From the NCBI GenBank assembly GCA_947244325.1, contig CAMXJY010000012.1, positions 1 through 64,000 on the forward strand: a DNA stretch of 64,000 nt, read 5' to 3'. Of the stretch, positions 46,501 through 55,325 are shown in pieces. Both the position numbers and the translations under genes were made by a program. This DNA is from an uncultured Clostridium sp. GTDB taxonomy: Bacteria > Bacillota > Clostridia > TANB77 > CAG-508. A model generated the notes under the pieces. It was given only the letters and a program-made list of their open reading frames with translations. It had not been told where the DNA came from and did not search any database. The first letter of the stretch is position 1. Every line of letters begins with the position of its first letter.

Positions 46501-49252
46501 TATTATTTGTATTGTTCAATGCTAATAATTCCATTGTAGCTATTCTTGATGCACTATTTATAGCTATTTTTTCTGTTACTGTTCCTTGTTTTACTGATCT
46601 TATTGTGCTTAATTTTCCATCATAATTTACTATTCCATTTATTGCTACTAATCCATTTGGTGCTTGATAATTGATTAATGCTACATCAAATCCATTTGTT
46701 GCTTTTAATATTCCATCTGGTAGTGCTTTTCTTAATGTCCATTTTGTTTGTGATTGATAATTACTTACACCTTCATTACAATAATATAATTTAATTTGAT
46801 CTTCTTTTGATGGTGTATAATCGTCTAATTTTATATCAGCATTTACAATTATATTTGTTCCATTTGTTATTGAACTATCACTAAATGTTTTTTGAACACC
46901 ATCAAGTTCAATTCTCATTTTAACAATATCATTTTCTGTATATGTTTCAAAATCGCTTACTTTTAATCCATTTTCATATAATAAGTTTATATTTTCTACT
47001 GTTACGTCTTTTACGTATTTTGGAAATACTAACTCAAAACTTGGATTTACATAAAGGTCGCTTGTTTCTTTATCGTTGTTTAATTCAATTTTTAATTCTA
47101 CATTATCATTTTTATTTATTGTTGATAATGTTTCTTTGCTTATTGATAGATTTGCTGAAGTATAACTTTCTTCAAAATCTTTTCTTGTTCCTATTTCTTG
47201 AAGCGCTAATTTCTCATCTATTTCTAAATATTTTACTTCTGCTGTTATTCTACTTTCAATTTGTGTAATTCCTTTAAAAGTTACTTTATCTAGATTACAT
47301 TTTCTAATTGCTTTTGTAAGTTCAAAATTGATTGTTCCGTTTTTTGCTATATTATTAGCATATACAATTATTCCATTTGCTCCATTCAAATTGATTGTGC
47401 AATCTTCTTCTTTTGTTATTAATGAAGCATTTAAAGTATATAGTAATTCTCCATCTGCATTTGTAATTACTATCTCTCCACCTTCTGCTAATATTGAACT
47501 TATCTCTGCATAACTAAATTTTATTCTTTTATATTCGATACCTTGAGCTTCTAATTCTGCTCCATTTGCATCTTTATAAAATTCTTTTGTACTGTCTATT
47601 TTTAATTGTTCTAAGATATCACTTGTTAATATGTTTACATTAACTTGTGTTGTATATTCTGTTTCATACATTGGCTCTTCTGAATTATAATTTGCATATA
47701 TTTTTGCTTTGTTTATTTTTTCTTCAGTTGAACTTGTACTATATGTAATTAATTCTCCAATATCAACTTTTACATCCTGTTTATCATTTATTTCTTTTAC
47801 TAATATGTTATTTTCTTTTGCACTATATTCTTCTACTCTTATCTTTACTATTTTATCTAAATGTGAGTTTTCTGAATCTATATAGTCTTCATATCTATAA
47901 ATAATTACATATTCGTCTATTCCACTTGCATTTACTTTTAAATCATTACTTACTACAATAGAAAGATTTCCAGATTCTGCATCATATTTCCAATTATCTC
48001 TAGAAAATGTTGTATAACCTGTATCTTCACCTCTTGTTGCTAGCAATTTATCTGCTACAACATCTATATTAATGGGAGCTTTTCCGTTTACTTTTGGGAC
48101 AGTAATATCTAATCTTGTTTCTTTAATAGGTAAAAATTTCTCATCTTTTATTTCTCTTTTTAATGATATTTTATTTTCTACTATTGTTCCTTTTATTTCT
48201 CCAATTTCAAATGGTGAAAATTTTGTATATTCGCTTCCTAATTCTATATCTTTAGAATATTTCCATCCAACAGCAATCTCTTCTTCTTTTCCAACTTCTA
48301 CTTCTTCTAAATCGCTGTTTATATATGTACCACTTAATTGAAGTTTTATATTTTTATATAAATCTTCTGGTTTTAACTCTTCTCCTTGAACATATTCTAA
48401 ATCAACTATAATCTTAGTATCTTGAATTATATTGCTTAGTTTAATTTCATTATCGGCTGCAACATTAATATCTAATCTTGCATTCGCAATTTCTTCTTGT
48501 AACCTACTTGCCTTTTCAGCTTTTTCTTCGATTACAGAATCTTCATCTACTAAGATATCTTCTTCAGGAATATCAGCTTCATTTTCATCTGGCTCAATTT
48601 CTTCTACTGTTTCAGGTTCTTCTACTACTGTATTATCAATATTATCAACTGTATTTTCTTCTGTATCTACAGTATTATTATCACTAACAGCATTTGAAGC
48701 CACAACATTACTATCAGTTGTTTCATCTGTATCTACAACTGTATTAGTATCTGCTGCAGCTGAATTTGTATCTTCATCTTTTTTAACATTTGCTAATATT
48801 AAATCTTTTTCTGCTTGAAGATTTTCTTCTCCTTCTTCATCTATTTCTTGTGATACTCCCACATTTTCTAAATTCGTGTTCGTAGTTGTATCTAAACTCT
48901 CTAAAACATTTTCGCTAACACCTGATATTTTAAAGTTTATATCCTCATCATCAGCACTAACTGCTTTGATGGTACCACTTTTTAAATACCCCTCTACTTG
49001 TGGTATAACTTCTAATACCAATTTTAGCTTTTGATTAACATTTCCAATAAGTTCATCAATTTTTTTACCATTTTCATCTTCAAAATAGGCATTAAATTTA
49101 ATTTCGTCTTTCTTGAATATACCATTGCTAATTACTTGAAATTCCTCGCTTGTAGCAATAGCAGATAATGTATAACCAAAATTTGAAAACATCATCATGA
49201 AAACGATTAAAATTACTAAAAACTTACTCTTTTTAGTTCTAATTACTCCCAT
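43571..49252 (-). CDS. giant surface protein A1: DUF11 and SdrD-B repeats with Asn-rich linker
   Basis: Encodes 1,893 residues from ATG 49252 with AAGGAGAG upstream. A signal peptide (about 1-32) is followed by a long Asp/Glu/Asn/Val/Thr-rich linker (about 130-255), beta-rich domains and DUF11-like modules matching those of A2. An Asn-rich run of about 80 residues (near 1490-1570, DNA about 44560-44800) comes before an SdrD-B module (SGKAWLDSDQNGRRDDAEEK). The C-terminus is VSTNGRIVAIYG with a membrane helix and a strongly basic tail; the LPxTG-like motif is weak here (STNG). It heads the A1-B1 operon. Alignment by eye with A2 is strongest in the second half. A stalk or scaffold role is inferred. 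Confidence 0.87.
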   Translation of the reverse strand: MGVIRTKKSKFLVILIVFMMMFSNFGYTLSAIATSEEFQVISNGIFKKDEIKFNAYFEDENGKKIDELIGNVNQKLKLVLEVIPQVEGYLKSGTIKAVSADDEDINFKISGVSENVLESLDTTTNTNLENVGVSQEIDEEGEENLQAEKDLILANVKKDEDTNSAAADTNTVVDTDETTDSNVVASNAVSDNNTVDTEENTVDNIDNTVVEEPETVEEIEPDENEADIPEEDILVDEDSVIEEKAEKASRLQEEIANARLDINVAADNEIKLSNIIQDTKIIVDLEYVQGEELKPEDLYKNIKLQLSGTYINSDLEEVEVGKEEEIAVGWKYSKDIELGSEYTKFSPFEIGEIKGTIVENKISLKREIKDEKFLPIKETRLDITVPKVNGKAPINIDVVADKLLATRGEDTGYTTFSRDNWKYDAESGNLSIVVSNDLKVNASGIDEYVIIYRYEDYIDSENSHLDKIVKIRVEEYSAKENNILVKEINDKQDVKVDIGELITYSTSSTEEKINKAKIYANYNSEEPMYETEYTTQVNVNILTSDILEQLKIDSTKEFYKDANGAELEAQGIEYKRIKFSYAEISSILAEGGEIVITNADGELLYTLNASLITKEEDCTINLNGANGIIVYANNIAKNGTINFELTKAIRKCNLDKVTFKGITQIESRITAEVKYLEIDEKLALQEIGTRKDFEESYTSANLSISKETLSTINKNDNVELKIELNNDKETSDLYVNPSFELVFPKYVKDVTVENINLLYENGLKVSDFETYTENDIVKMRIELDGVQKTFSDSSITNGTNIIVNADIKLDDYTPSKEDQIKLYYCNEGVSNYQSQTKWTLRKALPDGILKATNGFDVALINYQAPNGLVAINGIVNYDGKLSTIRSVKQGTVTEKIAINSASRIATMELLALNNTNNTCTDVVLLGRVPFKGNRDVITNEDLGTTTNAVMKDLIKEDIQNANMTTIYYSANEKANKNLDDVSNGWTTEMSDLASVKSYLIVVKGKVQAGQVLRYTYDFEIPENLPYDASIAGSFGAFYNNNTNGAVVYESSSADKVALITEAGPKIEAVLSVDIGNGTDIGEARFLTYTLKVSNSGSIDAKNIDVEAKKPTNTTLYEFEEETTGVGNNNYVVSKNQDNKKWHIDNLASGESVEFEFLVKTASIKTYEEYKNGNDVIVESNATVHAENLGIDAESNKTSNKIVETNLDLQINTFNYDTSGKNTMGSEMDYNVFAHNISGKELNNIKVSFKLPKEVEYKNASVLAVNGSFYDENTLQYNQDTKEISFVISNLTIDGSIQLKVATNVVRGAIDDPICYASFTMEDGTEERTTDCPISILGPVLEVSQVSNIDSIKEGETAEFAIQIVNKGNGPTSGLRIEDKISEYLKDVTARYTGSSNGKINLNSENNLEGAISDIPAKGKIVIEISGKAGNLKEGLKEDKITNQATITGNYLDSIDTGIVSIILKENPDKEDEKPVEDEKFDNVINGDNNSNNDNNNTENNNNNQNNNGNNSDDINNNQNNNTNNNIENNTNNNSNNNTNNNNTQNNSNKNDKDNTSKDNEESKKIYSISGKAWLDSDQNGRRDDAEEKLATIKVQLHKDGSMIKATTTDGNGEYEFKELQPGNYNIKFLYDVDKYVTTTYKKQEATEEFDSDALETEDGNAVTDNINITDKNIENIDIGLKLRNSFDLKIDKYLSKAIVTTKKGEKEYNLNDETISKVEIRSKELKDSNVKLEYKIVVENIGLIEGNALKVIDELPKDMAFDEKENEGWYLGQDGKLYNETLKDIVIKPGEKVELKLITTKAMTEDNTGFLSNKVILQETQNKEGLKDIADNNVSTQEVLITVSTNGRIVAIYGSIIAIIVAMVAFTNRERLSFDKKYKNNITKKIKTKKIYK

Positions 49253-49280
49253 ACTAATCGCTCTCCTTTTCTTTTGAATT

Positions 49281-49300
49281 TTAGACGCAAGTACGTCTAA
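49281..49300 (-). promoter_or_regulatory. perfect hairpin in the A1 leader
   Basis: TTAGACG (49281-49287) pairs with CGTCTAA (49294-49300) around a 6-base loop, 29 bases upstream of the A1 start codon and close to its ribosome site. It could stabilise the message or bind a regulator. Confidence 0.4.
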
Positions 49301-49360
49301 TGACTTCTATAAATAATAATATAATATTATCTATAATTATTATGTAACCCTATATAATAT

Positions 49361-49389
49361 ATTTTACTACTTTTTTGAAGTTTTGTAAA
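49361..49389 (-). promoter_or_regulatory. candidate promoter of the A1-B1 operon
   Basis: On the minus strand, -35 TTTACA (49389-49384), a 17-base spacer, and -10 TAAAAT (49366-49361). The leader to A1 is about 100 bases. The region between here and 49610 has no other gene. Confidence 0.5.
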
Positions 49390-49609
49390 TCCCACTATAT
49401 TCAAGTTTTCTCATATAAAACCTGTGTTTTTTACGGAAATAATTGCCTTTTAATCCATTTTTGTTATGTTAAGTTTATATTACAAATTTTAAAATTATAT
49501 AATTTCTTTCCACATTTTGTTATTCTTTTGTGGAAATCCGTATGTTTTTATCAACTTTTATTTTTTCTAACATATAATGTATAAATAGATTTTATAAGGA
49601 GGCATTATT

Positions 49610-49753
49610 TTGAATAACATGGATATAAATAAACTTCTTTCTGCTATTTCTAAAATGGATAAAGAAGAACTTGAAAAAAACATTTACAAAGCTCAACAAA
49701 TATTAGAAAGCTCTAATTTGAACAAAGATTTTAATAAGGATAATAAAAACTAA
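49610..49753 (+). CDS. 47-residue small protein, unknown
   Basis: A TTG start at 49610 sits 7 bases after a perfect AAGGAGG; the ATG three codons in would be too far from that site. The product (MNNMDINKLLSAISKMDKEE...) is a highly charged helix without a signal peptide. TATAAT at 49573-49578 may be its -10 box. It lies 27 bases upstream of the 148-residue gene at 49781, probably in one operon. It is too short for family assignment by eye. Confidence 0.6.
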   Translation: MNNMDINKLLSAISKMDKEELEKNIYKAQQILESSNLNKDFNKDNKN

Positions 49754-49780
49754 AAAATTAAAATAAGGATAATAAGTAAT

Positions 49781-50227
49781 ATGAATGAAGATTTCTCAGA
49801 TGTTTTAAGCCAATTCTCTCAAATATTAAAAGAGAAAAATATTGATTTGAATAGTGTTGCAGGTGGAAACACTCCACCTGCTGAAAACTTTAATAATGAA
49901 TTTAATAATTCTTCTTCAGAAAACTGTAGTAATACTTCTACTAACAGTAATAGCTCCGATTTTTCTTTAGATATTGAAACAATTATGAAAATAAAAGACA
50001 TAATAAGCAAGATGAATAAAAGTAGTCATTCCCCAAGGAATAATTTACTACTGGCTATAAAGCCATATCTTGAAAATGATAAACAAGAAAAGTTAGATAG
50101 CTATATTAAAATTGCTAATTTATTAAGTGTTATGGAGGATTTGGATTTAGGAGTAACTTTTTTTAAAAATACAGAAAAAGGCTATGATTTTATATTAATC
50201 ATAACCTTATTTCTACTGATTATTTAA
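49781..50227 (+). CDS. conserved-looking hypothetical protein
   Basis: Encodes 148 residues. The N-terminus is a short helix (DVLSQFSQILKEKNIDLNSV), followed by an Asn/Ser-rich linker and a C-terminal part with SPRNNLLLAIKPYLENDKQE continuing KLDSYIKIANLL. That last motif resembles a short domain seen in clostridial hypothetical proteins. Signal peptide absent. The last 20 codons (FFKNTEKGYDF...) run into a terminator-like hairpin and encode a hydrophobic tail, so the natural C-terminus may be an extension rather than a functional segment. It converges with minC. Confidence 0.6.
   Translation: MNEDFSDVLSQFSQILKEKNIDLNSVAGGNTPPAENFNNEFNNSSSENCSNTSTNSNSSDFSLDIETIMKIKDIISKMNKSSHSPRNNLLLAIKPYLENDKQEKLDSYIKIANLLSVMEDLDLGVTFFKNTEKGYDFILIITLFLLII
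50178..50208 (+). terminator. terminator-like hairpin inside the 3' end of the hypothetical gene
   Basis: AAGGCTATGATT (50178-50189) pairs with AATCATAACCTT (50197-50208) with one mismatch, followed by a weak T-rich tract (ATTTCT). It overlaps the last coding codons. Confidence 0.5.
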
Positions 50228-50283
50228 GACTCTTTTATATACTAACATATTAATCAAAATATTTCTTATCTAACAAAATATTT

Positions 50284-50886
50284 TTAAGATATTACTATTT
50301 CATTATTTTCAATTCTGCAAATTGGACATTTATCTATTTTTTCTCCAACTTCTCTAACTAAATTTGCTATTCTTATTTGTGTTACATCAATATAGTTTGC
50401 TGATATTATTGCCATAGTGTTTCCATTTGCTCCAGCATGTGCAACTCCCCTTAAAGCTCCTAAAATCATTATATTTCCACCAGCAACTATTTCTGCTCCA
50501 TAATTTACATCTCCACATATTACTATGCTTCCAGCATATTCTTCTTTTTGCCCTGATCTTAATGAATTTTGAACAAATTTTGTTTCTGATATATCTATAT
50601 CTGCTTCAAAAGTCTTCTTTATAGCATGTAATCCCAATAAATCAGAAACTTCATCAAAGTTTATTTCTACATTAATTTCTTCATTTATTGTTCTTTTTAT
50701 TCTTTCTTTTTCTGCTGTATTAAAAAGTTTTCCTGTAATTCTCATTGGTATTGTAGAAGATTGATAAAAATCTCTAAGTTTTGGTAATTTTGCATCTAAT
50801 TCTTCTAAGATTTCTCCCATTTCTGCTACTACATTTATATTTAATATTATTTCATTTGTAGTTTGACTGATTTTAATATTTTGCAT
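50284..50886 (-). CDS. minC: septum site-determining protein MinC
   Basis: Encodes 200 residues from ATG 50886 behind AAGGAG. The C-terminal beta-helix domain carries the family hallmark: RSGQKEEYAGSIVICGDVNY followed by GAEIVAGGNIMILGALRGVA (about 110-152), then HAG. MinC inhibits FtsZ polymerisation away from mid-cell when recruited by MinD. The gene is last in the mre operon, 18 bases after mrdA. In Bacillus, minD follows minC directly; here a convergent small gene lies next, so minD must be elsewhere or absent. Confidence 0.93.
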   Translation of the reverse strand: MQNIKISQTTNEIILNINVVAEMGEILEELDAKLPKLRDFYQSSTIPMRITGKLFNTAEKERIKRTINEEINVEINFDEVSDLLGLHAIKKTFEADIDISETKFVQNSLRSGQKEEYAGSIVICGDVNYGAEIVAGGNIMILGALRGVAHAGANGNTMAIISANYIDVTQIRIANLVREVGEKIDKCPICRIENNEIVIS

Positions 50887-50904
50887 AGAATAGTCTCCTT
50901 TCTA

Positions 50905-53037
50905 CTACCTAAACATCTCCATCTCTGATGAAGCTGACATATCTTCTGTAACTTGCTGAACATTCATTCCAAAATATTCTATAACTACTTCTTTTACTAC
51001 ATCTGCTGCATAATATCCGTGGAAAGCATTTTCTATCATAACAACAACTGCTATTTCTGGATTTTCATATGGTGCAAATCCAACAAACCATCCGTGTGTT
51101 TTCTTTCCTGCCTCTGCTGAACCTGTTTTTCCTCCAACTGATATTGGAAAATCTACGAATGATGAATATGCTGTTCCACCTTCTCCTTCAGTAACTGACC
51201 TCATTCCTTCAAGTACTGCATGCATTGTTGTTTCACTTATTTGTAAGTCCTCTGAAGTGTCTTGCTCTAATCCTAATTTTTTATTTACAAACTCATCTAT
51301 TTCTGAACGAGAAACTTGAGTTCCATTTGATTGATTAACACTTTTTATAATTGATACATCTAATTTATGACCACCATTTGCAAGCATTGATATATATTTT
51401 GCTATTTGTAATGGTGTAAAGTTATTATATCCTTGACCTATAGATGCATATGCAAGCTGTGCTGCTGACCAAGGTTCATTCTTCTCTTGAGCTACTTCTC
51501 TACTCGCTAAAACTCCTCTATTTTCTCCTGTAATCTCTATACCTGTTTTAGAACCTAAACCAAAATATTGTCCATATTTTACTAGATTATCTACTCCCAT
51601 TCTTGTACTTACTGTAAAGAAGAAATAGTTACAAGACTTTTGAATAGCTTGTGATACATTTAAAGGTCCATGTCCTCTTCCATAATCATTATAATACCAG
51701 CAAGCTGGTGGTTTTGTAGTACCTGTTGTTATTCCATAAAATGGTCCATTATCATTTATTCTTTCAGTTGTATTTGTATTCCCTGTTTCTAATGCTGCTA
51801 TTGCTGTTACCATTTTAAAAGTAGACCCTGGTGGATATGCTCCTTGAAGAGCTTTACTTGATAAAGGATGATATGGATTATCTCTATATTCACTGTACTT
51901 TTCATTTGAAATACCATTATAGAAAAGTGCTGGTTCATAATCTGGATTACTTGCCATTGCAAGAACTTCTCCTGTATTTACATTCATAACTACTGCTGCT
52001 CCACCTTCTGCCTCATGGGGCTCTCTATTAAATCCACCATCTCTAATTTTTTGTATATTAGCAGCTAATGCTCTTTCTGTAACACCTTGAAGATTTGCAT
52101 CTATTGTAAGAACAATATCTGCTCCTCCTATTGCTTCTTTTGAAGTATATTCACCTGTTACTGTTCCATCAACAGACATGTCTATTTGTTTTTCACCATC
52201 TTCTCCTCTTAAATACTCTTCAAAAGTTTTTTCGATTCCTGTTTGGCCTACTTTATCATTAGTTTCATATTCATGCTCATCACCATTTTTTTCAAACTCT
52301 TCTAAGTTTCTTTGACTAATTCTACTTACATATCCTAAAATATGTGAAGCTAAACTTCCTTGATGATAAACTCTTGTTGGCTCTACAACAATATTTACAC
52401 CTGTTAAATTTTGTGAATTTTCCTGAAGTTGAACAGCACTTTGCCTTGATATATTATCTGAAATTTCTATAGACCTAGTAGTTGAATAACCAATTGTTGT
52501 TATTGCATATCTAATAGCTAAAATCTGCCTAATTTCTTTGGGATTATCATTTTTTATATTATACTTATCTCTAAATAAATAAAATGCTTCTTCTGCTGAT
52601 GCAGTTTCTGGTATTTTATATTTTGTTTTCCATGCCATCAATTCTTCTTCTGAACCAAAATGATATTCAAATGGCTCAATACTTATTGGAAAATTATCTA
52701 TATATGAATTACCATTATTCTCTAAAATATTAGTCATAAGTAAAATAGAAGAATTAAGTCTATCATCATCAGTTTTAGATTTGTACATTTCTAATGAAAA
52801 CTCCATTTCTGTACTTACAAGCACATTTCCACTTCTATCCAATATACTCCCTCTTGCTGCCTCTATTGTTGCTTTCCTTGTTAATTTAGTATTTGATACT
52901 TCTCTGTATTCAGAACCATTTACAATCTGAAGATTAAATAATTGTATAAGTATAATTATACCAACTAAATACACAATTGTAGTTATTACATTATATCTAA
53001 AATTAGACTTCTCTAATTCACTTTTCAGTCTGCTCAC
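50905..53037 (-). CDS. mrdA: class B penicillin-binding protein 2, elongasome transpeptidase
   Basis: Encodes 710 residues. One N-terminal membrane helix (about 17-36) is followed by the PBP dimerisation domain (ARGSILDRSGNVL) and the transpeptidase domain with STFK near 405 (GAYPPGSTFKMV), SCN near 468 and KTG near 636 (GGKTGSAEAGKKTHGW). It cross-links peptidoglycan during side-wall growth with RodA and MreC/D. The start is not certain: GTG 53037 lies within AGAGGTGAG, so translation might begin slightly downstream. It sits between mreD and minC, as is common in Clostridia. Confidence 0.93.
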   Translation of the reverse strand: MSRLKSELEKSNFRYNVITTIVYLVGIIILIQLFNLQIVNGSEYREVSNTKLTRKATIEAARGSILDRSGNVLVSTEMEFSLEMYKSKTDDDRLNSSILLMTNILENNGNSYIDNFPISIEPFEYHFGSEEELMAWKTKYKIPETASAEEAFYLFRDKYNIKNDNPKEIRQILAIRYAITTIGYSTTRSIEISDNISRQSAVQLQENSQNLTGVNIVVEPTRVYHQGSLASHILGYVSRISQRNLEEFEKNGDEHEYETNDKVGQTGIEKTFEEYLRGEDGEKQIDMSVDGTVTGEYTSKEAIGGADIVLTIDANLQGVTERALAANIQKIRDGGFNREPHEAEGGAAVVMNVNTGEVLAMASNPDYEPALFYNGISNEKYSEYRDNPYHPLSSKALQGAYPPGSTFKMVTAIAALETGNTNTTERINDNGPFYGITTGTTKPPACWYYNDYGRGHGPLNVSQAIQKSCNYFFFTVSTRMGVDNLVKYGQYFGLGSKTGIEITGENRGVLASREVAQEKNEPWSAAQLAYASIGQGYNNFTPLQIAKYISMLANGGHKLDVSIIKSVNQSNGTQVSRSEIDEFVNKKLGLEQDTSEDLQISETTMHAVLEGMRSVTEGEGGTAYSSFVDFPISVGGKTGSAEAGKKTHGWFVGFAPYENPEIAVVVMIENAFHGYYAADVVKEVVIEYFGMNVQQVTEDMSASSEMEMFR

Positions 53038-53071
53038 CTCTTTTTAATGATTTTATATATAGTTTTATATA

Positions 53072-53167
53072 ATAGTAGTTATATAACCATATATATTATA
53101 TTTCAAAATTATAATGTGAATATAGCTAATTATATTGTATTTTCAAATATAGTAGCTGTATAACCAC
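53072..53167. repeat. 19-base direct repeat pair upstream of mrdA
   Basis: ATAGTAGTTATATAACCAT (53072-53090) recurs as ATAGTAGCTGTATAACCAC (53149-53167), with four differences. The first copy contains the palindrome GTTATATAAC. They lie in the 141-base mrdA-mreD gap and may be protein-binding sites; nothing else is seen there. Confidence 0.45.
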
Positions 53168-53178
53168 AAGTATTATTT

Positions 53179-53712
53179 TTAAAAATATCTTGTTAAAATA
53201 TTGTTTCTTTTAAATGCTCTATCCACCACATATCCAAATTTTTGTATTAGAGGATATATAATTATTGTAAGTAAGATATTAAATAGTATTTCTACTGTCG
53301 CTATCTTAAAAAATGTTATATATTCTGTTTCAAATTCTAAAATTATTGAGTTTAGAAAATAAACACCTAGCTCATATATTAATGTAGCCCCTGCTACCAT
53401 AAATATTATTGTTAATTTATTTTCTTTTGAAAAATTCTTATCAAAATATGCTCCTAGATACCCTATTATACAAAACATAACAGCAGTTACTCCAACTACT
53501 TTGCCATATACTAAATCTAATATTAGTCCGCATATAACACCAAATGATATTCCTACAACTTGGCTTGCAAAAAGACCAATAAATAATATATAAATAACAA
53601 AAAGATTTGGTTTTACTCCTGCTATTGTAAAATAGTTAAAAACATCTACTTGCAAAAAATATATTAAAAAGAAAGTTACTATTAATCCTAGTATTACACT
53701 AAATTTCTTCAA
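53179..53712 (-). CDS. mreD: rod shape-determining protein MreD
   Basis: Encodes 177 residues, almost all hydrophobic, with five or six membrane helices. The segments VKPNLFVIYILFIGLFASQ and GLILDLVYGKVVGVTAVMF are typical of MreD, including the LDL(V/L)YG motif. It is an integral membrane part of the elongasome linking MreC and the cytoskeleton to wall synthesis. It follows mreC by 49 bases in the same operon and has normal length. Confidence 0.92.
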   Translation of the reverse strand: MKKFSVILGLIVTFFLIYFLQVDVFNYFTIAGVKPNLFVIYILFIGLFASQVVGISFGVICGLILDLVYGKVVGVTAVMFCIIGYLGAYFDKNFSKENKLTIIFMVAGATLIYELGVYFLNSIILEFETEYITFFKIATVEILFNILLTIIIYPLIQKFGYVVDRAFKRNNILTRYF

Positions 53713-53761
53713 TTTTAAAATCCTTTATTTTTTATTTAGGTTTCTTAAAGCAACCTATAAA

Positions 53762-54577
53762 CTACTCATTTATAATAAGCACTGTATCTACTTTTGAAAA
53801 ATCAACTGCTGGCGTTACTATCGCATACCTATCTGTTATGTTGCTAGTTGTTATTATATCTTTAATTGTTCCTATTATAATTCCTTTTGGATATATTCCA
53901 CCAACTCCTGATGTATAAACGCTATCTCCTTGTATAAGTTCTGCACCTGTTGGTATATATGATGCTCTTAAAATCTGATCATTTTCTAGTGTACCCTTGC
54001 AAATTATACTTTCTTGTGTTGTGCTAATTGTGCAACTTACTGTACTTGCTGCATCTATAATAACTTGTACTTTACAAGTTTTATCTGATACTGATATTAC
54101 ATGACCTACTAATCCTTTATCAGCTATTACTGTCATTTTCTCTTTTATACCATCTTCTGCACCTACATTTAATACTAATGTGCTACTGAAATTACTTACA
54201 TCTCTATTTATTACATAAGCTGGTATTGTGCTATATGACGCATATTTTTGAGATAAATTCATATATTCTTGAAGAGTTGAATTTTCAGCTTTTATTACTT
54301 CTAATTCCCTTAATTCTGTTTCTAATTCACTATTTCTACTTCTTAACTGTTCATTTTCTGCAATAATATTGTCCATATTAGAAAAATAAGCACTATTCCC
54401 CTGTATTTTATTTTTAATATCTGCTCCAATTCTTTGAATTGGATTTACTATAGCACTTGCAACTGTTTCTAAGTATGATAGTTTATTAATTTCAATATTT
54501 GAAAGAAAAATCAAAAGTATTAAAACTATGGCTGTAAAAATACCACCTAATAATTCTGTTTGTTTATTTCTATTCAT
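53762..54577 (-). CDS. mreC: rod shape-determining protein MreC
   Basis: Encodes 271 residues from ATG 54577 behind AAAGGAAG. One N-terminal membrane helix (about 10-26) and a coiled coil (about 70-110, ENEQLRSRNSELETELRELE) are followed by the extracytoplasmic beta-barrel domain with VINRDVSNFSSTLVLNVG and SGVGGIYPKGI. MreC organises PBP2 and RodA along the cell wall. In most Clostridia mreB precedes mreC; here the preceding gene is the frameshifted radC. Confidence 0.93.
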   Translation of the reverse strand: MNRNKQTELLGGIFTAIVLILLIFLSNIEINKLSYLETVASAIVNPIQRIGADIKNKIQGNSAYFSNMDNIIAENEQLRSRNSELETELRELEVIKAENSTLQEYMNLSQKYASYSTIPAYVINRDVSNFSSTLVLNVGAEDGIKEKMTVIADKGLVGHVISVSDKTCKVQVIIDAASTVSCTISTTQESIICKGTLENDQILRASYIPTGAELIQGDSVYTSGVGGIYPKGIIIGTIKDIITTSNITDRYAIVTPAVDFSKVDTVLIINE

Positions 54578-54616
54578 TAAACTCTTCCTTTCTTCTGTTT
54601 TAAATAATCCTTTGCC

Positions 54617-55298
54617 TTAATTATTAATTATGCTATAGTATTCACCATCACCAATAATTATATGATCTAATACTTGTATATCAAGTAAATTTGCTGCTTC
54701 ACATATCTTTTCTGTAAATATAATATCAATTTTACTTGGCATTGGATTTCCGACTTGGATGATTATGTACTAAAATAATTCTTGAAATCTGCATTTTTAC
54801 TGGTTCACTTAAAATTGCCTTTATATTGATAGATATATTTTCTTCGCTTCCAACTGCAATGTTCAAAATTTTTTTAATAATATTTTTATTATTTAATAAA
54901 ACTACTTTTAAAATCTCGCTTTTCTCATTTTGTAGTTCTTCTAAAAAAATATTTGCTATATCTTCTTTGGAATTTACTTTAATTTGTGCATTTATAAGCG
55001 GTTTAGAAATTCTTTTAGCAATTTCTCCAACTGCCTTTAATTCTATTGCCTTAACTTTTCCTATACCTTCTATTTGCATAAGTTCTTGAATTGATAGGTT
55101 TTGTAAAAACCTTAAACTATTTTCTTCATCTGCACCTTTCATCATAACTTTTTGTGCTATTTCAAGTGCAGAACTTTCTTTTGTTCCTGTTTTTATTATA
55201 ATAGACAGAAGTTCAATGTTTGTAAGCACTTTTTCTCCATACATTAACATCTTTTCATAAGGTCTTTCTTGATTTGGAATATCTTTTATACTTGACAT
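54617..55298 (-). pseudogene. radC: radC, interrupted by a one-base insertion
   Basis: The intact frame from 55298 ends early at 54732 (188 residues) within the metal site: it reads HNHPS and then RKSNAK and stop. Removing the single base at about 54752 (an extra C on the coding strand, making AGT-C-GGA) restores the family ending: HNHPSGNPMPSKIDIIFTEK, ICEAANLLDIQVLDHIIIGD, GEYYSIIN, stop at 54617-54619. The upstream part is a normal helix-hairpin-helix (IEGIGKVKA) plus JAB/MPN domain. RadC is a DNA-repair-associated JAB-domain protein of unclear role. The lost segment contains the Asp of the metal site. Either a recent inactivation or a sequence error. Confidence 0.85.
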
Positions 55299-55325
55299 AT
55301 GTTCCTTTCCGTCTGTTTTATGCTC

